Shown here one piece after another: positions 7,984 to 14,436 of a DNA stretch of 18,368 bases. Position 1 is the first letter of the stretch. The number at the start of each line of letters is the position of its first letter. The notes beneath the pieces were generated by a model. That model was given only the letters and a program-made list of their open reading frames with translations. It was not told the DNA's origin and searched no databases. The translations under genes and the position numbers were made by a program. The stretch comes from Tardiphaga sp. (lineage in GTDB: Bacteria > Pseudomonadota > Alphaproteobacteria > Rhizobiales > Xanthobacteraceae), in assembly GCA_014377915.1 (NCBI GenBank), contig JACMOT010000298.1, forward strand, positions 1-18,368, given 5' to 3'.

Positions 7984-8445
7984 ATGCCGCAGTTTTCCAA
8001 CAAGCGCCGCGTCCGCCACAGCGCGGTCCAGATGTTTGACCTCGTCGCCGATGTCGAGCGCTATCCGGAATTCGTGCCGCTGTGCAAGGCATTGAAGATC
8101 CGCCAGCGCACCACCCGGCCAGATGGCACCGAGGTGATCGTCGCCGACATGACGGTCTCGTTCAAGCTGGTGCGTGAGGCCTTCACCAGTCGCGTCACGC
8201 TGGACCGCGCGGACAGCAAGATCATGGTCGAGTATTTGCAAGGCCCGTTCAGCGAACTGCAGAACCGCTGGACCTTCGAGCCCAGACCCGACAACGGCTG
8301 CGAGATCGGGTTCTTCATCGCCTACGAGTTCAAGAGCCGGATGCTCGGCATTTTGATGGGCACCATGTTCGACGCCGCCTTTCAGCGCTTTGCCGCGGCG
8401 TTCGAGAAGCGCGCCGACCACGTGTACGGCACGGCGGGGGGTTAG
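7984..8445 (+). CDS. Coq10/RatA-family START-domain protein
   Basis: 153-residue SRPBCC/START-like protein of the Coq10-RatA family. The N-terminus RRVRHSAVQMFDLVADVERYPEFVPLC is the family signature: the first strand, then the helix that caps the hydrophobic cavity. The conserved LQGPFSELQNRWTFEP strand and the C-terminal helix FDAAFQRFAAAFEKRADHVYG complete the fold. Mitochondrial and proteobacterial Coq10 proteins bind ubiquinone or its precursors and help respiration. Databases often label this family 'type II toxin-antitoxin RatA toxin' after the E. coli member; no antitoxin gene lies beside it here, so the Coq10-like lipid-chaperone role is the better guess. It starts 9 bases after the lipA stop with no obvious Shine-Dalgarno, suggesting coupled translation. 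Its TAG shares bases with the cinA stop on the opposite strand. Confidence 0.85.
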   Translation: MPQFSNKRRVRHSAVQMFDLVADVERYPEFVPLCKALKIRQRTTRPDGTEVIVADMTVSFKLVREAFTSRVTLDRADSKIMVEYLQGPFSELQNRWTFEPRPDNGCEIGFFIAYEFKSRMLGILMGTMFDAAFQRFAAAFEKRADHVYGTAGG

Positions 8446-9062
8446 GTCTTTGCCGGCTTCGGTTTGCGCGGCGCGGCGGGACGCCTTCGCTCCACCGCGG
8501 CGCGGCGCGGCGTACGCGCCACGCGCGGGCGAACAAGGCTGGCGACGGCGCGCTTGGCCGGCGGCTGCGGACCGCGCGCCAGTTCCATCAGCATGCGCAG
8601 CGCTTCCAGCACCGAACGCTGCCGCACCTGGCTGCGGCCGATGGCGCCGAACCGGCACTCCTTGTTGAGGATGCGGCCGTCACGCGAGGCGACCGCCAGA
8701 TGCACCAGCCCGACAGGCTTGCCAGGCGTGGCGCCGCCGGGCCCGGCGATGCCGGTGATCGACACCGCGAGGTCGACGCCGGCCTTTTCCAGCGCGCCGA
8801 CGGCCATCTGCGTGGCGGTTTCCTTGCTGACGGCGCCAAAGCTCTCCAGCGTGGTCGCCTTGACGCCGAGCATCGCGCGCTTGGCGTCGTTGGAATAGGT
8901 GACAAAGCCGCGGTCGATCACGTCCGATGAGCCGGGAATATCGGTCAGCGCGGCGGCGACCAGGCCGCCGGTACAGGATTCAGCGGTGGCGATGGTCAGT
9001 TTGCGACCGCGGCACAGATCCAGCAGCGCGCGGGACAGGGCACGGGGATCGCTGCCGGCCAT
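8442..9062 (-). CDS. cinA: CinA C-terminal family protein (PncC-like NMN amidohydrolase) with basic tail
   Basis: Stand-alone CinA C-terminal domain, the form that in E. coli (PncC) deamidates nicotinamide mononucleotide to nicotinate mononucleotide in pyridine-nucleotide salvage. Residues 1-163 form the domain: TAESCTGGL (with the conserved Ser29), DRGFVTYSNDAKRAMLGV, SITGIAGPGGATPGKPVGLVH and a final helix SVLEALRMLMEL. The N-terminal molybdopterin-binding-like domain of full CinA is absent, so PncC-type is more accurate than competence protein. Residues from about 165 to 206 are an unusual Pro/Ala/Arg/Lys-rich extension (for example ERRRPAAPRKPKPAKT), probably disordered. The ATG follows the ispDF TGA after a single base, so translation is probably coupled. 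The 3' end overlaps the convergent coq10/ratA gene by 4 bases (TTAG holds both stops). Confidence 0.88.
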   Translation of the reverse strand: MAGSDPRALSRALLDLCRGRKLTIATAESCTGGLVAAALTDIPGSSDVIDRGFVTYSNDAKRAMLGVKATTLESFGAVSKETATQMAVGALEKAGVDLAVSITGIAGPGGATPGKPVGLVHLAVASRDGRILNKECRFGAIGRSQVRQRSVLEALRMLMELARGPQPPAKRAVASLVRPRVARTPRRAAVERRRPAAPRKPKPAKT

Positions 9063-9063
9063 C

Positions 9064-10248
9064 TCAATCCGTCCAGGGCAGGCGGATGGTGGCGGCCGCC
9101 GTCGCGGCGATGCCTTCTTCGCGGCCGGTGAAGCCGAGCCGTTCGCTGGTGGTGGCTTTCACGGCGATGCGCGACAGCGCCACGCCGGTGATCTCGGCGA
9201 TGCGTTCGCGCATGGCGTCGCGCAGCGGGCCGATCTTGGGCCGCTCGCAGATCAGCGTCACTTCGAGATTGGCGATTCGGCCGCCGCGCGCGGTAACGCG
9301 GTCGATGGCGTATTTCAGGAACTTGTCGGAGGCGGCGCCCTTCCACTTGTCGTCGCTGGGCGGAAAGTGCGAACCGATGTCGCCATCGGCCAGCGCCCCA
9401 AGTATCGCATCGACCAGCGCATGCAGGCCGACGTCGCCGTCGGAATGCGCGAGAAAGCCGCGGCTATGCGGAACGCGGACTCCGCAGATCATCAGATGAT
9501 CGCCGTCGCCAAAGGCATGCACGTCATAGCCGGTGCCCATGCGAATGTCGCCGAGCGCGGCGGCGAGGCGGGCTTCCTCGCGAACAAAATCTTCGGGGGT
9601 GGTCAGCTTCATGTTGATAACATCGCCTTCAAAAGTCGCCACCGTCAATCCCGCCCATTCGGCGAGCGCGGCGTCATCGGTGAAATCGCCGCGTCCTTCG
9701 CGCGCGGCGCGACGATGGGCCTCGAGGATCACGTCGAAACGAAACGCCTGTGGCGTCTGCGCGATGCGCAGCCGCGCGCGATCCGGCGTGGCCTCGACAT
9801 GGCCGGCGTCGCTGACCTGCTTGATGGTGTCGGTGACCGGCACGGCGGGTACCGCGGCGCCGGTATGGCCGGCGGCCTTGATGGCGCGCGCGATCAGGGC
9901 CGGAGTCACGAAGGGGCGGGCAGCGTCATGAATCAGCACGATGTCAGGCGCATGGTCGGCCAGAGCTTCAAGGCCGGCATGAACCGACGCCTGCCGGGTC
10001 GCGCCGCCGTCCACCGGGCTCTGATACTGCATGCCGCGCATGGCATCGTTGAACATTGCGATGTCATCGGGATTGAGTACCGGTTGCACCGCAAAAACCT
10101 CAGGGTTTTCGCAGAACGGCTGCATCGCCCGCGAGATTACGGTGCGGCCGGCAAGCGTGCGGTATTGCTTGGGTCCGCCAGACCCGGCACGGAGCCCGCG
10201 GCCGGCGGCAACGATTATGGCGGCAGTTTTTGGTGATTCAGTCATCAT
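9064..10248 (-). CDS. ispDF: Bifunctional IspD/IspF isoprenoid enzyme
   Basis: Fusion of two non-consecutive enzymes of the MEP pathway for isoprenoid precursors: 4-diphosphocytidyl-2-C-methyl-D-erythritol synthase (IspD, about residues 1-230) and 2-C-methyl-D-erythritol 2,4-cyclodiphosphate synthase (IspF, about 235-394). IspD shows the CTP-binding loop [21 protein letters not shown], then HDAARPFV and VTDTIKQV. IspF shows [10 protein letters not shown] with metal ligands D242 and H244, and [18 protein letters not shown] with H276, exactly the spacing of E. coli IspF D8, H10 and H42; a late [18 protein letters not shown] block follows. 394 residues, normal for alphaproteobacterial IspDF. It begins with two ATG codons (10248 and 10245); neither has a clear ribosome-binding site. 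It is divergent from dusB across a 228-base gap and is followed by cinA one base after its stop. Confidence 0.96.
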   Translation of the reverse strand: MMTESPKTAAIIVAAGRGLRAGSGGPKQYRTLAGRTVISRAMQPFCENPEVFAVQPVLNPDDIAMFNDAMRGMQYQSPVDGGATRQASVHAGLEALADHAPDIVLIHDAARPFVTPALIARAIKAAGHTGAAVPAVPVTDTIKQVSDAGHVEATPDRARLRIAQTPQAFRFDVILEAHRRAAREGRGDFTDDAALAEWAGLTVATFEGDVINMKLTTPEDFVREEARLAAALGDIRMGTGYDVHAFGDGDHLMICGVRVPHSRGFLAHSDGDVGLHALVDAILGALADGDIGSHFPPSDDKWKGAASDKFLKYAIDRVTARGGRIANLEVTLICERPKIGPLRDAMRERIAEITGVALSRIAVKATTSERLGFTGREEGIAATAAATIRLPWTD

Positions 10249-10401
10249 GTTCAGCTGATTAAGAGGTAAGCGTTCGGCGCACAGCCCTTAGCATGCTGAC
10301 GCCTGAAAACAGTATGATTACATTCCAACAGGCCAATAAGCGCGCATTGCTGCACTGCACTTGCAATATAACCAGACATGTCTAATGTGTAGGCAAGACG
10401 G

Positions 10402-10433
10402 TTGACTGCACAACAAATGTGCGCATTATGCGC
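10402..10433 (+). promoter_or_regulatory. Candidate promoter for dusB-ntrBC with a dyad over the -10
   Basis: TTGACT (10402-10407, 5 of 6) and CATTAT (10424-10429, 4 of 6) are spaced by 16 bases. The -10 lies inside GCGCATTATGCGC (10421-10433), an inverted repeat of 6-base arms around one T, which could be a repressor site. Predicted transcription would begin near 10436, downstream of the TTG 10402 and ATG 10417 alternative starts of dusB, supporting the GTG start at 10477. No sigma-54 GG/GC element was recognised here. Confidence 0.4.
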
Positions 10434-10476
10434 CCATGTCTGCAGTGCCGCGGACACCCGAACGACGAGCAGCTTT

Positions 10477-11517
10477 GTGACGCCCCCGATAGCCACACAC
10501 CCCAAAACGCTGAGGATTGGCGATCTCGAGATCGCCAACAGGGTGGTTCTGGCGCCGATGACGGGCATTACCGATGTACCGTTTCGTCGTCAGGTCGCCG
10601 GACTGGGCGCCGGCCTCGTGGTATCAGAAATGACGGCAAGCGCCGACCTCGTCAATGGCCGGCCGATGTCGGTGTTGCGCTGCGAGGCGACCGGACTCGG
10701 TCCTCACGTGGTTCAACTGGCGGGATGCGAGACGCGCTGGATGGCGGAGGGCGCGCGCATTGCCGAGGCGTCCGGCGCCGATATCATCGATATCAACATG
10801 GGCTGCCCGGCGCGCAAGGTAACCGGCGGCGCCGGCCAGTCCGGATCGGCGCTGATGCGCGATCTCGATCATGCGCTGCGGCTGATCGAAGCCACCATTG
10901 TCGCCGTGAAGGTGCCGGTGACGCTGAAGATGCGGCTCGGGTGGGACGACCGCACCATCAATGCGCCGGAACTGGCGCGCCGCGCCGAGGCTGCCGGGAT
11001 ACAGTTGATCACCGTGCACGGCCGCACCCGCTGTCAGTTCTACAAGGGCGAGGCGGACTGGGGCGCGATCCGCGCGGTGCGCGATGCCATCCACATCCCA
11101 CTGATCGTCAATGGCGATATAACTTCTTTTGAGACCGCGGTGACGGCGCTGGAAATGTCCGGCGCCGACGCGGTAATGGTCGGACGGGGCGCCTATGGCC
11201 GCCCGTGGGTCCCGGGCCAGATCGCCCGCCGCTTCGAGACCGGCATCGCCGAGCCGGTGCCGACGCTGGCGGCGCAGCGCAGCCATTTGCGCACGCTGTA
11301 TGAAGATATCCTTGGCCATTACGGTCAGCACATCGGCCTGCGCCATGCCCGCAAGCATCTCGGCTGGGCGCTCGATGCCGCCGCGGCCGCCAGTTGCGCG
11401 CCGGCAGACAGCCTGCGGGGCTGGAAGCAGAAAATCCTGACCGCCGAAGATCCCGCCGCCGTGCATCGTTCTCTCGACGACGCGTTCGACAACTTCGCAT
11501 GGAGTGCTGCCGCATGA
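10477..11517 (+). CDS. dusB: tRNA-dihydrouridine synthase, NifR3/DusB family
   Basis: FMN-dependent TIM-barrel enzyme that reduces uridine to dihydrouridine in tRNA; in many alphaproteobacteria it is the first gene (nifR3) of the ntrBC operon. 346 residues from the GTG start. Motifs: [18 protein letters not shown] (FMN-binding strand), [31 protein letters not shown] with the catalytic Cys110, [37 protein letters not shown] and [16 protein letters not shown]. The frame runs back to TTG 10402, but conservation begins near [14 protein letters not shown], and a likely promoter lies inside that extension, so GTG 10477 (weak GAG at 10467-10469) is preferred. Relative to family members I remember, the loop after the catalytic Cys ([11 protein letters not shown]) seems two residues longer than the usual TGGxSGSAL. 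The stop overlaps the ntrB start (ATGA). Confidence 0.9.
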   Translation: MTPPIATHPKTLRIGDLEIANRVVLAPMTGITDVPFRRQVAGLGAGLVVSEMTASADLVNGRPMSVLRCEATGLGPHVVQLAGCETRWMAEGARIAEASGADIIDINMGCPARKVTGGAGQSGSALMRDLDHALRLIEATIVAVKVPVTLKMRLGWDDRTINAPELARRAEAAGIQLITVHGRTRCQFYKGEADWGAIRAVRDAIHIPLIVNGDITSFETAVTALEMSGADAVMVGRGAYGRPWVPGQIARRFETGIAEPVPTLAAQRSHLRTLYEDILGHYGQHIGLRHARKHLGWALDAAAAASCAPADSLRGWKQKILTAEDPAAVHRSLDDAFDNFAWSAAA

Positions 11518-12671
11518 ACGCGTATGCAGAACACCGCCGTCCTGTTCCCACCGACAGCGAGGCGATCCTCAATGCCTTGCCCAATCCGGTGCTGTTGATT
11601 GCCCCGGACGGCAAGATCGTCGATGCCAACATGGCCGCCGAATCCTTCTTCGAGATTTCCGCGCAATTTTTACGCCGGCAGTCGCTTAAGGAGCTGGTGC
11701 CGTTTGGCAGCCCGCTGTTGGCGCTGATCGATCAGGTCCGTTCCCAGAACTCACCGGTCAATGAATACAAGGTCGACCTCGGTACGCCGCGGATCGGCGG
11801 TGACCGCCAGGTTGATCTGCATGTCGCGCCGCTGACCGAGCGACCTGGCCATATCGTTGTGATGCTGCAGGAACGCACCATCGCCGACAAGATGGACCGG
11901 CAGTTGACGCACCGCAGCGCCGCGCGCTCGGTGATCGCGCTGGCGGCGATGCTGGCGCATGAGATCAAGAACCCGCTGTCCGGCATCCGCGGCGCCGCGC
12001 AGCTGCTGGAGCAGGCGGCTTCCTCGGAAGACCGCATGCTGGCCCGGCTGGTCTGTGACGAGGCCGATCGCATCGTCACGCTGGTCGACCGCATGGAGGT
12101 TTTTGGCGACGATCGGCCGGTGGCGCGCGGCCCCGTCAATATTCATTCGGTGCTCGACCATGTGAAGCGCCTCGCGCAGTCCGGCTTTGCCCGCAACATC
12201 CGCTTCATCGTGGATTACGACCCGTCATTGCCGCCGGTGCTGGCCAATCAGGACCAGCTGATCCAGGTGTTCCTGAATCTGGTCAAGAACGCCGCCGAGG
12301 CGATCGCCGATCTGGGCAGCGACGGCGAAATCCAGCTCACCACCGCCTTTCGGCCCGGCGTAAGGCTGTCGGTGCCCGGCAAGAAATCGCGGGTGTCGCT
12401 GCCGCTGGAATTCTGCGTCAAGGACAACGGCCCCGGCGTGCCCGAGGATCTGTTGCCGAATCTGTTCGATCCATTTGTGACGACGAAACCAACAGGAAGC
12501 GGCCTGGGACTTGCATTGGTTGCAAAGATCGTCGGCGATCACGGCGGAATTATCGAATGCGAGTCTCAACCGCGCAAGACCACGTTTCGCGTGCTGCTGC
12601 CGATGTTCAACCCCGCCAAGAACTTTGATTCGGGTAGCGGCGATGTCCCGACATCGACGCGCACCTCGTAA
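11514..12671 (+). CDS. ntrB: Nitrogen regulation sensor histidine kinase NtrB
   Basis: Cytosolic kinase/phosphatase that reads nitrogen status through PII (GlnB) and controls NtrC phosphorylation. 385 residues with no membrane segment. An N-terminal PAS domain (about 14-120; [18 protein letters not shown]) is followed by the dimerisation/phosphotransfer helix with the H-box [20 protein letters not shown] (His149), then the ATPase domain: N box [13 protein letters not shown]1 [11 protein letters not shown] box [20 protein letters not shown] and [10 protein letters not shown]. The ATG is fixed by the ATGA overlap with the dusB stop and by GGAG at 11501-11504, 9 bases upstream; the extra N-terminal codons open in this frame lie inside dusB. 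ntrC begins 21 bases after its TAA. Gene order and coupling indicate one dusB-ntrB-ntrC transcript. Confidence 0.95.
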   Translation: MNAYAEHRRPVPTDSEAILNALPNPVLLIAPDGKIVDANMAAESFFEISAQFLRRQSLKELVPFGSPLLALIDQVRSQNSPVNEYKVDLGTPRIGGDRQVDLHVAPLTERPGHIVVMLQERTIADKMDRQLTHRSAARSVIALAAMLAHEIKNPLSGIRGAAQLLEQAASSEDRMLARLVCDEADRIVTLVDRMEVFGDDRPVARGPVNIHSVLDHVKRLAQSGFARNIRFIVDYDPSLPPVLANQDQLIQVFLNLVKNAAEAIADLGSDGEIQLTTAFRPGVRLSVPGKKSRVSLPLEFCVKDNGPGVPEDLLPNLFDPFVTTKPTGSGLGLALVAKIVGDHGGIIECESQPRKTTFRVLLPMFNPAKNFDSGSGDVPTSTRTS

Positions 12672-12692
12672 GACTGAAGATGAGGACTAACA

Positions 12693-14135
12693 ATGGCTGC
12701 AGGTAGCATTCTGGTCGCGGACGATGACACGGCCATCCGCACCGTCCTGAATCAGGCGCTGTCGAGGGCCGGTTATGAGGTTCGCCTCACCGGCAACGCA
12801 GCGACCTTGTGGCGCTGGGTCAGCCAGGGCGAGGGCGACCTGGTCATCACCGACGTGGTGATGCCGGATGAGAACGCGTTCGACCTGCTGCCGCGGATCA
12901 AGAAGATGCGGCCCAACCTGCCGGTCATCGTGATGAGCGCGCAGAACACGTTCATGACGGCGATCCGCGCGTCCGAACGAGGGGCATACGAGTACCTTCC
13001 AAAACCGTTCGACCTCAAGGAACTGATCGCCATCGTCGGTCGCGCGCTGGCGGAGCCAAAGGAACGTGTTGCCAGCAGCGTCGATGACGGCGAGTTCGAT
13101 TCGATTCCGCTGGTTGGCCGTTCGCCGGCGATGCAGGAAATCTACCGGGTGCTGGCGCGCCTGATGCAAACCGACCTGACGGTGATGATTTCCGGCGAGT
13201 CCGGCACCGGCAAGGAACTGGTCGCACGCGCGCTGCACGACTATGGCAAGCGCCGCAACGGCCCGTTCGTCGCGGTCAACATGGCGGCCATCCCGCGCGA
13301 CCTGATCGAATCCGAATTGTTCGGCCATGAGCGCGGTGCCTTCACCGGCGCCAACAGCCGCGCGTCCGGGCGCTTCGAGCAGGCCGAGGGCGGCACGTTG
13401 TTCCTCGACGAAATCGGCGACATGCCGATGGAAGCTCAGACCCGGTTGCTCCGCGTGCTGCAGCAGGGCGAGTACACCACGGTCGGCGGCCGCACCCCGA
13501 TCAAGACCGACGTCCGAATCGTCGCCGCCTCCAACAAGGATCTCCGGATCCTGATCCAGCAGGGTCTGTTCCGCGAGGATTTGTTCTTCCGCCTCAACGT
13601 CGTACCGCTGCGTCTTCCTCCGTTGCGCGAGCGTATCGAGGATCTACCCGACCTGATCCGGCACTTTTTCGCGCTGGCCGAGAAGGATGGCCTGCCGCCG
13701 AAGAAGCTCGACGCGCTGGCGCTGGAGCGGATGAAACAGCACCGCTGGCCCGGCAACGTCCGCGAGCTGGAGAATCTCGCCCGCCGGCTTGCGGCGCTGT
13801 ATCCGCAGGACGTCATCACCGGCTCGGTGATCGATGGCGAACTGGCGCCACCCGCGGTGGTCTCGGGTGGCAGCACGCAGAACGGCGTTGATAATCTTGG
13901 CGGTGCCGTCGAGGTCTATCTGGCGTCCCACTTCTCCAGCTTTCCGAACGGCGTGCCGCCGCCCGGCCTGTATCACCGCATCCTTCGCGAGATCGAGGTG
14001 CCCTTGCTGACCGCGGCTCTGGCGGCGACCCGCGGCAACCAGATTCGTGCCGCCGATCTGCTCGGCCTCAACCGCAATACGCTGCGGAAGAAGATTCGCG
14101 ATCTCGACATCCAGGTCTATCGATCCGGCGGCTAG
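12693..14135 (+). CDS. ntrC: Nitrogen regulator NtrC, sigma-54-dependent activator
   Basis: Response regulator that, phosphorylated by NtrB, activates sigma-54 promoters of nitrogen-assimilation genes. 480 residues with all three domains. Receiver: acidic DDD at 10-12, phosphoacceptor D54 (ITDVVMPDE) and the KPF lysine. AAA+ domain: Walker A GESGTGK (168-174), the sigma-54-contacting loop GAFTGA (215-220), Walker [14 protein letters not shown] and the [14 protein letters not shown] sensor II region. C-terminal Fis-type helix-turn-helix: [20 protein letters not shown] then [16 protein letters not shown] strong ribosome-binding site, GAGGA at 12682-12686, is 6 bases before the ATG. Everything needed for a canonical activator is present, in contrast to the NtrX paralogue downstream. 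A region with two inverted repeats follows the stop. Confidence 0.97.
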   Translation: MAAGSILVADDDTAIRTVLNQALSRAGYEVRLTGNAATLWRWVSQGEGDLVITDVVMPDENAFDLLPRIKKMRPNLPVIVMSAQNTFMTAIRASERGAYEYLPKPFDLKELIAIVGRALAEPKERVASSVDDGEFDSIPLVGRSPAMQEIYRVLARLMQTDLTVMISGESGTGKELVARALHDYGKRRNGPFVAVNMAAIPRDLIESELFGHERGAFTGANSRASGRFEQAEGGTLFLDEIGDMPMEAQTRLLRVLQQGEYTTVGGRTPIKTDVRIVAASNKDLRILIQQGLFREDLFFRLNVVPLRLPPLRERIEDLPDLIRHFFALAEKDGLPPKKLDALALERMKQHRWPGNVRELENLARRLAALYPQDVITGSVIDGELAPPAVVSGGSTQNGVDNLGGAVEVYLASHFSSFPNGVPPPGLYHRILREIEVPLLTAALAATRGNQIRAADLLGLNRNTLRKKIRDLDIQVYRSGG

Positions 14136-14143
14136 GCGCCTGG

Positions 14144-14175
14144 TAGCCCGGGTGAGCTCTTGCGACATCCGGGCC
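14144..14175. repeat. Short dispersed-repeat-like palindrome after ntrC
   Basis: GTAGCCCGGGTGAGC... continuing to GACATCCGGG resembles the GTAGCCCGGATGAGCG...GCGACATCCGGG palindrome that I recognise as a common intergenic repeat in Bradyrhizobium-like and other proteobacterial genomes. The arms CCCGGGTG (14147-14154) and CATCCGGG (14166-14173) pair at 7 of 8 positions. It lies 10 bases after the ntrC stop and may act at the 3' end of the transcript. Confidence 0.45.
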
Positions 14176-14195
14176 GACCCAACCGCGATAAATGT

Positions 14196-14247
14196 TGTCC
14201 CGGATAAGTCGTCCCGCCGCCAGCGGGGACAACTTATCCGGGATACA
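14196..14247. repeat. Long inverted repeat between ntrC and ntrY
   Basis: CCCGGATAAGT (14199-14209) pairs perfectly with ACTTATCCGGG (14232-14242). After one C/A mismatch, GTCCC (14211-14215) pairs with GGGAC (14226-14230), and GC with GC around a 5-base loop. Outer TGT/ACA bases can extend it past a two-base bulge. This is about 18-21 paired bases in 52. No T-tract follows, so it is not a classical intrinsic terminator. It could be a terminator-like 3' stabiliser of ntrBC mRNA or a remnant of a repeat or miniature element. Confidence 0.6.
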
Positions 14248-14436
14248 GATCTGCGGATCGCATCAAATCGATTAATTCCAGCCTCAAGCCACGATGAAAC
14301 GCTTCCGGGTCATTTTCCGCGGCTTTCGCACGCCGTGGAATTGTCGTAATTGAGCAACATTGTTGTATGACTGCATCAGTACGTTGTTGGATCGGTCTGA
14401 CAGCGGCGGAGCGTCCACGCTTACCAAATTTCCGGA
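14248..14436. other. Remaining ntrC-ntrY intergenic region
   Basis: The ntrC-ntrY gap is 301 bases (14136-14436); this is the part after the two repeats. It is less GC-rich than its surroundings. It contains a modest hairpin, TTCCGCGG (14315-14322) with CCGTGGAA (14333-14340), 8 pairs with one G-U, followed by TTGTCGTAATTG. A 19-codon reading frame (14294-14353) has no ribosome-binding site and is not called. A promoter for ntrYX probably lies here, perhaps around TTGTCG...TTGTAT (roughly 14341-14368), but the match is too weak to call. Confidence 0.4.

Noticed and set aside
7039..8658. A 539-codon minus-strand frame opposite lipA, coq10/ratA and the end of cinA
   Set aside because: It crosses three well-supported genes in a shadow frame, is Arg/Ala-rich and shows no domain.
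7984..9062. A possible toxin-antitoxin pair formed by RatA and the neighbouring cinA
   Set aside because: The genes are convergent, the neighbour is a PncC-type enzyme and the RatA relative is better explained as a Coq10-like protein.
8899..10236. A 445-codon plus-strand frame opposite ispDF
   Set aside because: Antisense shadow of ispDF; the translation is low-complexity Gly/Ala/Arg with no known fold, while ispDF has all metal ligands and motifs.
11394..11513. 40-residue N-terminal extension of NtrB
   Set aside because: It lies wholly inside dusB. The ATGA overlap and the GGAG 9 bases upstream identify 11514 as the start.
14196..14247. CRISPR repeat or insertion-sequence ends in the ntrC-ntrY gap
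   Set aside because: There is one inverted pair only, no regular direct repeats or spacers, no transposase gene and no visible target-site duplication.
14294..14353. A 19-codon Arg/Phe-rich frame (MKRFRVIFRGFR...) upstream of ntrY that could be a leader peptide
   Set aside because: No ribosome-binding site, no attenuator-type run of one amino acid and no support beyond an ATG; the length is expected by chance.
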